Shown piece by piece: positions 10,102 through 18,700 of a stretch of DNA of 64,000 nt. Source of the stretch: Hephaestia caeni. Lineage in GTDB: Bacteria; Pseudomonadota; Alphaproteobacteria; Sphingomonadales; Sphingomonadaceae. The notes below the pieces were generated by a model. It was given only the letters and a program-made list of their open reading frames with translations, made no database searches and was not told where the DNA came from. The first letter of the stretch is position 1, and each line of letters begins with the position of its first letter. The DNA lies in contig NZ_QXDC01000003.1 of the NCBI RefSeq assembly GCF_003550065.1, positions 1 to 64,000 on the forward strand. The letters run 5' to 3'. The position numbers were made by a program, and so were the translations under genes.

Positions 10102-12951
10102 TCAGTTGAAGAGCTTGCGAATGCTGAGCCGGATCGTGCGCCCCATCGGATCGAGATAGTCGGGCTGATAGCTGATCGGGGTCTGGCCCGCCGCATCGGT
10201 GACGTGCTGGCGCCGGTTGAACAGGTTGCTGACCGACAGGCTGACGCGCGTGCCCCGTGCCCAACGGTGAGTGCGCACGAAATCGCGTTGTTGACCGAGA
10301 TCGGCGAACAGCCGCAGGTCGAACGTCGCGAGCGACCCGAAGCGAAGCTGTTGCGGCGCGCCCGCCGTCCCGGCATTGACCGTCGTCGCGCTCTGCCAAT
10401 CGGCGTTGAGCCGCACGCCCAGCCCGTTGTTCGAATAGCCCGTGCGCACCTCGACCTCGTGTCGCGGCTGGCCGCCCGAACTTCCCGAAGCATCGCCGTT
10501 CAACAAATCGAGGATCGGCAAGCCATCGCGAATGTCGATACGGCTTTCGAGATGCCAGGTGTGATAGACCGAGAGCTGGATACGCCCCCCGCCCTGCCCA
10601 CGTCCGCCACCGCCAAAGCGACCAAAACCGCCGCCGCCAGGGCGAGCCCCGCGCGAACCGCGTCGGCCTTCTTGCGGCCCCGCAGACCCACCGTCGCCCT
10701 CGCTGCGTACCCGGTCGCCGCCGCTGCCGGGTGTCGGGCGCTCCCCCGCCGCGTGCTGGCCATCGCGCGCACTGTCTTCGGCGCCGTCGCCATCACGCCG
10801 CCGTCGCATGCCCTCGAACGGGTTGGGGCCGGTGCCATTGCGATAGGCTTCCATCTCGCGCTGGAGCCTGGACTTGACCGGCAGCGACAGGTTGAACCCC
10901 CAGCGGATCCTTTTATCCTCGCGGCGCGCGAAATTGATCGGGCGGGTATCGACACTGATCAGTTCGCCCGCGCCGTCGCGGACGAAGCGATCAGGGAACG
11001 CCGCTTCGATCGCCGCGGTTGCCGCTGGAAAGCTCGCAATATCGTCGTCGGTGCGGCGGTTGATATAGTCCGCGCGCAGGTTGAAATCGGTCGCGCCGAA
11101 CGGCTTGACGTTGAAGCCGGCCTTGAAGCTGTGCCGCGTCTGCGCATCGAGGCCGGGATTACCTCCGGTGATCCGCGTGATGTCCACCGTTTGCCCGCGC
11201 ACGTAATCGAAAATCCGGCTGTTGGGGGTCGAGATCGTCGGATCGCCGAGTTGGTTGGCGCTCGGTGCCCGCTCGGCCTCGTCGAACGATACCTGGACGC
11301 GCAGCGCATCGAACGGCCCCCAATTGGCGCCGTATCCGATCGAGGTCAGCGTCCCGAAATCCGACAGGTGATCGACCGAAACATTGGCGTTGGCGGAAAG
11401 ATCGCCCGCAAAGGCCAGCACGTCGCGACGCTTGCTGGTGATCGGCAGATCCAGATTGAGCCGACCGTTGACGATGTCACGCGAAATATCGCCTTCGCGG
11501 ACCATGCCGCCTCTGAAGGAACGACTTGAGAAATCGTTGGTCTCGGCGCCGATCCGGAACGACGTCGAGATGTCGCCGGCGGGCAATGTCGCCAGATTGC
11601 CGTGGAGCAGCGCATCGGCGCCGCCGGTGCTCGATGTCGATGACGCGTGATTGCCCGCGATCGGCGCGATCAGCGGCACCAGCAGGGGGCCGAACGGATT
11701 GACGGTGGGATCGCCGGCCGCCAGCGCCGCCTCCAGCCCCGATGGATCGACGCCGAGATCGGTGAACGACTTGCTGTCGACGCGATCGTACTTGCCCGTC
11801 ACCGTCCACCGCCAGTTGGTGTCGATCGACCCGTTGAGCGTGACGCCGGCATGGCTGGTGATCGACCGGTTGGTCTGTTCGAGCGGCGCATTCTCCACGT
11901 AGCGGTTGAGCGTCACGTCATCATCGAACGGCGAATAGGGATTGCCCGCAGGCAACGTCACGCTGATCCCCGGCAATCCCTGAAGCGAGCGGCTGTGATT
12001 ATATTCGAGGCTGCCATTGATCGTTGCCTGGATGTCGCCGAGCGCACGGGCGTAGACCGCGTTCGCCTGGAATTGTCGGGTCTCGGGCCGAAGCGTGCGA
12101 TAGCGGCCGAGATCACTGACGTTCGCCCGGTTGGCGGTGGCCGCGAAATCGCCTAGCGACGGCGCGCCGCCCGCTGCCGACGCCGGCACGCCCGCGATTG
12201 TCACCGGCACCCCGGCGATCGCCGATAGCGCCGGATCGATCTCCCCGGTCGTACTGCCCGGCCCGGCGGTGATATTGCCGGCGAGATCGAAGACGTCGTC
12301 GCGCGTTTCGGGGAGGATGTCGCGTTCGCTTTCGAGCAGCCGCGATTGCCGCTCATATTCGAGGTTGAGGCTGAACCGGCCGTCGGGCGTGATCGAGACG
12401 AGCCCCAGTTCGGCCTCGGGCTCCGACGTGCCGCCGTCGGTCGGCATGCGATGCGTGAGTTCTACCGAGGTCGAGCGGAAACGCGGGCGCAGCACGATGT
12501 TCACGACGCGCTGATCGGCCGAATAGCCGTATTTGAGCGCGACTTCCTCGGGCAGGATGTCGACGCGCAGGATCGCTTCGGTCGGCAGATCGCGCAGCTC
12601 GCGGAAATCGGCGATCCGGCGCCCGTTGAGCAGGACGATCGGCCGTCCGCCGCTCGCGCTTTGCGTTTGCGGGCCAAGCTCGGTCAACAGGTCGTCGATC
12701 GAGCTGACGCCGTAAGCGCGGATATCGGCCGGCCCCAATTCCTGGTCGGGCGGGATGTCGCCGATCACCGCGCCCGGAAGCCTGCGGCTTGCTTCGACGA
12801 CGATCGCATCGCCCGGATCGACAGCGTCCTCTGCCATCTCTTCGTCGTTCTCGACGCCTTGCGCCGCCGCGGGTGGCGTCGCCTGCTGCGCGCGCGCGCC
12901 CACCGGGAACACACTCAACGCCACGCCCGCTGCCACCACCTTCAACCGCAT
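10102..12951 (-). CDS. TonB-dependent receptor-like outer membrane protein
   Basis: A 949-residue protein with a signal peptide (to about residue 21, ending GARAQQ), a plug region at roughly 60-170 (DQELGPADIRAYG, LNGRRIADFRELRDLP, RVDILPEEVALKYGY) and a long series of alternating beta-strand segments ending in a C-terminal barrel strand (GRTIRLSIRKLFN). Such receptors import large ligands with TonB energy. Upstream of the GH3 gene on the same strand, it probably takes up the glycan fragments that GH3 cleaves. Residues about 717-786 form a low-complexity Arg/Gly/Asp insert (GGGGFGRFGGGGRGQGGG) that is unusual inside a barrel and may be an extracellular loop. The ligand is not known. Confidence 0.85.
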   Translation of the reverse strand: MRLKVVAAGVALSVFPVGARAQQATPPAAAQGVENDEEMAEDAVDPGDAIVVEASRRLPGAVIGDIPPDQELGPADIRAYGVSSIDDLLTELGPQTQSASGGRPIVLLNGRRIADFRELRDLPTEAILRVDILPEEVALKYGYSADQRVVNIVLRPRFRSTSVELTHRMPTDGGTSEPEAELGLVSITPDGRFSLNLEYERQSRLLESERDILPETRDDVFDLAGNITAGPGSTTGEIDPALSAIAGVPVTIAGVPASAAGGAPSLGDFAATANRANVSDLGRYRTLRPETRQFQANAVYARALGDIQATINGSLEYNHSRSLQGLPGISVTLPAGNPYSPFDDDVTLNRYVENAPLEQTNRSITSHAGVTLNGSIDTNWRWTVTGKYDRVDSKSFTDLGVDPSGLEAALAAGDPTVNPFGPLLVPLIAPIAGNHASSTSSTGGADALLHGNLATLPAGDISTSFRIGAETNDFSSRSFRGGMVREGDISRDIVNGRLNLDLPITSKRRDVLAFAGDLSANANVSVDHLSDFGTLTSIGYGANWGPFDALRVQVSFDEAERAPSANQLGDPTISTPNSRIFDYVRGQTVDITRITGGNPGLDAQTRHSFKAGFNVKPFGATDFNLRADYINRRTDDDIASFPAATAAIEAAFPDRFVRDGAGELISVDTRPINFARREDKRIRWGFNLSLPVKSRLQREMEAYRNGTGPNPFEGMRRRRDGDGAEDSARDGQHAAGERPTPGSGGDRVRSEGDGGSAGPQEGRRGSRGARPGGGGFGRFGGGGRGQGGGRIQLSVYHTWHLESRIDIRDGLPILDLLNGDASGSSGGQPRHEVEVRTGYSNNGLGVRLNADWQSATTVNAGTAGAPQQLRFGSLATFDLRLFADLGQQRDFVRTHRWARGTRVSLSVSNLFNRRQHVTDAAGQTPISYQPDYLDPMGRTIRLSIRKLFN

Positions 12952-13070
12952 TTACGCCTCGTTCCACAGAATCAATCCGGCTAGACGGATAGTCGGCAAA
13001 TGTCGCAAGAATGTCCCAGCCGTGGCATTCGGATGAAAATTTCCGCAACGGACAGGCAAAAGGGGCGCCG

Positions 13071-14357
13071 ATGGCAGATAGCGACACGGCTCAGATCGGG
13101 CGGATCACGACGCGGCGGATCATGCTTCGGCTCGTGCCGCTGCTCGGCCTCATCTACATGGTCGCCTATATCGACCGGCAGAATGTCGCCTATGCCAAAT
13201 TGCAGATGGTCGACGCGCTGGGAATGAGCGAAGCCGTGTACGGGCTTGGCGCTGGACTGTTCTTCCTCGGCTATTTCCTGTTCGAAGTGCCCTCCAACCT
13301 GATCCTCGAGCGCGTCGGCGCGCGCGCCTGGTTCGCGCGGATCATGGTGACCTGGGGCACCGTCACCGTGCTGCTCGGCTTCGCCGAAAGCGCGACCGCA
13401 TTCTACATCCTGCGGTTCCTGCTGGGGGTCGCCGAGGCCGGCTTCTTCCCCGGCGTGCTCTATGTGCTGACCTTGTGGTTCCCGCAGGAGCATCGCGCCC
13501 GCGCGGTCGGCGCCTTCATGCTGTCGAGCGCGATCGCCAATGCGATCGGCGCGGCGATCGGCGGTTTGCTGCTCGACGCCGACGGCACGCTGGGGCTAGC
13601 CGGCTGGCAATGGGTGTTCGTCGCAACCGGCATTCCGGCGATCCTGCTCGCACCCGTCGTCCTGCTCACGCTGCCGCGCGGCCCCGGCGAGGCCCGCTGG
13701 CTGACCGCCGAGCAAAAAGCCTGGCTCGCCTCGGCGCTCGCGACATCGGCCGAGGGCGTCGCCGACGAGGGCAATGTCTGGCGCACCTTCGCCGACCCGC
13801 GTGTGCTGTTGCTGTGCCTCGTCTATATCGGCTTTCCGCTTGCCGCTTATGGCTTGAGCTACTGGCTGCCCACCATCGTCGCCGGGTTCGGCGTGTCGAA
13901 CACCGCCAACGGGCTGCTCAACATCATCCCGTGGACCCTGGTCGCGATCGCCTTGTGGGCGGTGCCGCGCCATGCCGCGCGCTACGCCAACCAGACGTGG
14001 CACGCGGTCGGCCCGGCACTGATCGGGGCGCTGTTCCTGGTGCTGAGCGTGGTCGTACCGGGGGCGGTGTTCAAGTTCGCCGCGCTGTCGATCGCCGCTG
14101 CCGCGATCTTCGCCGGGCAGCCGGTGTTCTGGACGCTGCCGCCGCGCTTCCTGACCGGCGCACGCGCCGCGGCCGGATTCGCGGCGATCAATTCGGTCGG
14201 CAATCTCGGCGGCCTGATCGCACAGACGACCGTGCCCGCGATCCACGATCGCACCGGCAGCAACCTCGCGCCGATGCTGTTCCTCGCGATCTGCCTGACC
14301 GCCACCGCGCTCGGCGTGCTCGCGATCGAGCGGCGGTTACCGCGCGCAAGCCAGTAA
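13071..14357 (+). CDS. MFS transporter, anion:cation symporter (ACS) type
   Basis: About 428 residues with twelve membrane helices. YIDRQNVAYAKLQM after helix 1 matches the D-R-x-N signature of the ACS family, whose members import sugar acids, tartrate, phthalate or similar organic anions with protons. I chose the ATG at 13071 because AGGGG lies about six bases upstream and because the extra 20 residues from the in-frame ATG at 13011 look non-helical and hydrophilic. It is convergent with the lactonase-like gene and divergent from the TonB receptor. A sugar-acid substrate would fit the neighbourhood, but this is inference. Confidence 0.88.
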   Translation: MADSDTAQIGRITTRRIMLRLVPLLGLIYMVAYIDRQNVAYAKLQMVDALGMSEAVYGLGAGLFFLGYFLFEVPSNLILERVGARAWFARIMVTWGTVTVLLGFAESATAFYILRFLLGVAEAGFFPGVLYVLTLWFPQEHRARAVGAFMLSSAIANAIGAAIGGLLLDADGTLGLAGWQWVFVATGIPAILLAPVVLLTLPRGPGEARWLTAEQKAWLASALATSAEGVADEGNVWRTFADPRVLLLCLVYIGFPLAAYGLSYWLPTIVAGFGVSNTANGLLNIIPWTLVAIALWAVPRHAARYANQTWHAVGPALIGALFLVLSVVVPGAVFKFAALSIAAAAIFAGQPVFWTLPPRFLTGARAAAGFAAINSVGNLGGLIAQTTVPAIHDRTGSNLAPMLFLAICLTATALGVLAIERRLPRASQ

Positions 14358-14544
14358 CGTCAGCACTGCGTCCCCCCCGACGTCGCCTTCCCGGCATCGC
14401 GCCCTTGCGGGCTGCAACAAAGCACCGGCGAATGCGAGGATCGACCGGATCAAAGAGTAGCGGTCACCACACCACGAAACCGGGCTTGTAGGACAGCGAA
14501 ACAGGACAAATAGGGATTTTCGGTGATGGGCGGCCGCGACCGTT

Positions 14545-15561
14545 TCAGGCGCGCCATCCGTTGATCCGAAGCGTCACGCGCAGCACACGATCCGATGCGG
14601 TCATGAACAAGGTGCGACCGTCCTCGCCGAAGCAGCAATTGGCGATCGGCCGATCGCCCGCGGAGATCAGCCCGAGCGGCTCGGCCTCGGGGGTCATGAT
14701 CAGCAACCCGCCCGGCGCCGAGCAGAACAAGGTGCCGTCGGCGGCGACCTTCATGCCGTCGGTGATGCCGGGGACGTCCTTGCCCAGCATCGGGCGCGCA
14801 TCGAACAGGAGGCGGCGATCGCCGACATCGCCCGCCGTATCGAGCGGATAGGCGTAGATGCCCGCGACGTCCTTGTCCGACACTGCTAGGTAGAGCGTGC
14901 GTTCGTCAGGCGCGAGCGCGACGCCGTTGGGCCGGCTGAGCGTGCCGTCGAGCAGCATCGCCTCGCCACCCGGCGCCCAGCGGTAGACGCCGTTGTGATC
15001 GAGTTCCTTGAGCGGCGACGCGTCACCATCGACGAGTCCATAGGGCGGATCGGTGAAGTAGATCATGCCCGAGCGCGCGATCGCGAGATCGTTGGGGCTG
15101 TTGAATCGCTTGCCGCGATAGCGATCGACAAGGACCGTCCGGCGCTTGCTCGCAAGATCAAGGCGCGTGATCGCGCGGGTGCCGCTGTCGGCGATCCGCA
15201 GCGCGCCGTCCGCGCCGAGCGCGAGGCCGTTCGAACCCGGTTCGCGGATCAACTTCGGATCGGTGCCGGGGGCGCCTGAGGGGCTGAGGAAGGGCGCCGC
15301 GCCGCGGCCGGCCTGCCAGCGCCGGATCAGATTGGCGGGAGGATCGGAGAAGAGCAGCGCTTTCTGATCGGGAAGCCACACTGGGCCTTCCGCCCATTGG
15401 ATCCCGCTCGCGATCGTCTCAATCGCGGCATTGGGGGCCATCACCCGATCGAGCCCCGGTGACAGGCGGCGGATCGCGGCAGGCAGATCGGCCGCCCATG
15501 CCTTGGTCGCGAGCGGCACCGCGAGGGCGCCGCCCATGAATGTCCGTCGGCCAAATATCAT
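14545..15561 (-). CDS. SMP-30/gluconolactonase/LRE family protein, Tat-exported
   Basis: A 338-residue six-bladed propeller protein. The chosen ATG at 15561 follows GGGGAG and opens a Tat-type signal (GRRTFMGGALAVPLA). Upstream in-frame codons encode only Arg-rich noise. Family motifs are WAEGPVWLPD with the metal-binding Glu, GSNGLALG, NSPNDLAI, TDPPYG and RPNGVALAPDERTLY. These lactonases hydrolyse sugar or organic lactones with a bound divalent metal. It is convergent with the ACS transporter, which suggests an aldonic acid or lactone pathway. Confidence 0.87.
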   Translation of the reverse strand: MIFGRRTFMGGALAVPLATKAWAADLPAAIRRLSPGLDRVMAPNAAIETIASGIQWAEGPVWLPDQKALLFSDPPANLIRRWQAGRGAAPFLSPSGAPGTDPKLIREPGSNGLALGADGALRIADSGTRAITRLDLASKRRTVLVDRYRGKRFNSPNDLAIARSGMIYFTDPPYGLVDGDASPLKELDHNGVYRWAPGGEAMLLDGTLSRPNGVALAPDERTLYLAVSDKDVAGIYAYPLDTAGDVGDRRLLFDARPMLGKDVPGITDGMKVAADGTLFCSAPGGLLIMTPEAEPLGLISAGDRPIANCCFGEDGRTLFMTASDRVLRVTLRINGWRA

Positions 15562-15715
15562 CGCGGCGCTCTCCCCGTCGTGTCGTAATCTACGATAACG
15601 CTCGTGCCGTTCTCGGCGCAACGCCCTGCGGCGAGACGTCCCGACGACGACCGATTCATTGCACCAATCGCGACGTCCGCGCGGCCGTCGCGCGCTTCTC
15701 GGATATCGCAGCAAG

Positions 15716-15749
15716 AAAAAGGGGCCCCGACCTCGTGGTCGGAGCCCCT
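15716..15749 (-). terminator. Rho-independent terminator of the RTX gene
   Basis: Arms 15720-15732 and 15737-15749 form a 13-base stem with one mismatch and a four-base loop. On the minus strand it is followed by five Ts (15716-15720). It lies 40 bases past the stop of the RTX gene. Confidence 0.9.
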
Positions 15750-15788
15750 GTCTTCCGGCGCGGCCGAAGCCGCACCGATACGTTCTGC

Positions 15789-18700
15789 CTACGCCGACAG
15801 GCCCAGTGAGGTGCCCGCATCGACAACCAGATGTTGCGCATCGGCAACGCCGGTCAGTTCGACAATGTTGGCGAACGTCGCCGGGCCGGTGCCGCCCGGA
15901 TCGGTCACGTCCCCGATATAGGTGTTGCCGCGATACTCGAAGGCAAGCACGCCGTTGTTGGCGGCAGGATCGGTATTAAGTTCCTGCTCGACCAACTGGA
16001 CCGCCGCCAGCACGCTCGTCGACGACTGGATTGCGTCGTAAAGGGCGCTGTCGTTCTGGACGAAACCGTCCAGAATGCCATCGGCTTCCAGCAATGCGCT
16101 GTTGGCCATGATCGCCGTGCCGAAGTCGATGACGTCAAACGCGGTGCCTTGCAGTCCGGCCGTGTCGTCGGTATCGATCACGAAGCCCGACACGGTGTCG
16201 TAATTGGCCCGCGCCGATTCACCGGCACCCACGAAGACATAATCCTTGTCCTCGTCCGCGCCCAGCGAGATCGTATCGCGCCCGGCCCCGCCGTCGACAT
16301 AGTCCGCACCCGCGCCGACGTCGATCGTATCGTTACCGGCACCGGCGAGAACAAAGTCATCGCCGTCGTTGCCGGTGAACACGTCGTTGCCAGCACCACC
16401 GAGCATGGTGTCACTCCCTTCGCCGCCGATGGCGTGCAAGGCGTGGCCCGCCGTCAGCGCCGAACCGTTCACGAACATCGTTTCGTCGAGAGTGAGATCG
16501 TCACCGCCGCCGAGCGCGCCGTCCACGCCGAAACCGGTCACGACATCGGCACGAAGATCGCTGCCGTCCACCGTCAGCGTTTCACCCGTCGCGATGTTGG
16601 CATCGACGAAGGAGAACGCGTAGGTGTTCGCCGTGCCCGGAGCCGCGGTCGTGGCGTCCAGACCCGCGACGAGATCGATCGTCTCGACGTTGGTCAGGTT
16701 GCCGTTGAACGCGATCCCGGTGCCGAAATAACCGGCCTCCGCCGCGCCGATGAACAGCGTGTCCGCGCCGGCGCCACCATTGATGACATCGGCGTTGGTC
16801 AGCGTCGTCAGCCCCTGGATCACGTCGTCACCCGCACCGGCATCGACCGTCTGGTTGCCCGCCAACGTAGCGTCGTCCAGCCAGATCATGTCGTTGCCCG
16901 CACCGGCGTTGACGGTGTTGTTGCCGCCACCGGTGTGGAAGATGTCGGCGAAGCCCGAACCGGTGAAGGTATCGTTCCCGTCGGCGCCGATCAGCGTCGT
17001 GCCATCATGGGTGAAGTTGATGAGCGAGATGTTGCCAACCGCGCCGGTATCGATCTCGATCGTCTCCACGCCAGCATCTTCGGAGTAGCTGCCCGCCACC
17101 CACGAGAAGGTGCCGTTGCTCAGCAGTACATTGTTGACATCGTGATAGCGGCCGTTGAAGCCGACATCAGCGATATCAGCCGTGAGCGATCCACCACCGT
17201 CGATCTGGAGCGTGTTGTCGCCCTCATCGCCGAAGACTTCATCGCGTTCGCTGTTGAACTGGGTGATCGTGACCGCGAACGTGTCATCACCCGCGCCGCC
17301 GTGCATGATATCCGCGCCGTCGCCGCCGATGATCAGATCGTCACCGTCGCCGCCGTTGATCACGTCGTCGCCCGCGCCGCCGCTGATCACATCATCGCCC
17401 GCGCCGCCGTCGAGCACGTCCGCCCGGGCACCGCCGATCAGAAAATCGCTCCCGGCGCCGCCGATCAGATTCAGGCTGCCGCCCGTGACAGCGCTACCGT
17501 CGATGAACATGAATTCATCAGCGGTGACATCGTCGCCACCGCCCAGCACGCCATCGCCGCCGAAGCTGGTCACGACATCCGCACGCAGTGCCGAGCCGTC
17601 GACCTTCAGCGTACCGCCGGCCGTGACGTTCGCATTGGCAAGCGTCAGGATATAGCTGTTGGTCGTGCCCGGCGTCGTATCGACGTCCTTGCCCGCCAGC
17701 AGGTCGATCTGCTCGAAGTTCTTGAAATCGGCGCCAAATCCGATGCCAAGGTTACCGTCGAGTTCGAGCGTATCGTAACCCGTGCCACCATCCAGCTTGT
17801 CGCCGGCATCGATCAGATCGCCGCCGTGGATGATGTCGTTGCCGGCACCCAGCGCGATCGTGCTCGTGCCCACCGCGGTCGCCAGCATGTTGACGACATC
17901 GTCACCGGCATTGGTCTTGATGGTCGCACCGCCGCCAGCGACGTTGACGATATCGCCGCCCGAGCCGGTGGTGAGGTTGCCCGCACCGGTGACCGTCAGG
18001 CCCTCGGTATACGCACTCGCATCAAAGTCTTCCGCACCCGCCAGATCGACGGTACGGATACCCGCCGCCTGCGCATTGGCGCCGAGCGTGACCTCGACCC
18101 CCGCGCCGAGCGTGACGGCGGCATCAAGCACCTCGATCCCGCTCTTGCCGGCAAACAGTGCGTCGGTCAGCGCGGTCGCGCTCGTCACGTCGATAGTGTC
18201 GATATCGCCGGCACCAGTGCCCGTGTCGTTGAGCGTCTCGGTCGCGGTGAGTTCGCCATCGACATAAAAATAGGTATCACTACCTTCACCGCCATCGAGC
18301 GTGTCGTCGCCGGCACCGCCCCAGATGGCGTCGTCGCCAGCACCGCCGATGAGCGTATCGTCACCCGCGCCGCCGACAAGGCCGTCATCGCCTGCACCGC
18401 CCGTCGCCACGAGTGCCTGGTCGGCGCCCAATGCCGCGCCGAACACAGTCATCGTCTCGTCGGACTTGACGTCGTCCGCCGTCCCGAGGATGCCATCGGC
18501 GCCGAGATCGGTGACCAGCCCGGCTTGCAGCGCGCTGCCGTCGATGACGAGCGAGCCGCCCGCTTCGACCGATGCCGGATCAACCAGGATGGTATAAGAC
18601 TGCGCGAAGCCGGCGACATCGCCCGTGTCGGGATCGGATACCGCGTCGAAGCCGGTTTCGACCACAATCGATTCGACGCCGGTCATGTTCGTCGTCGAGA

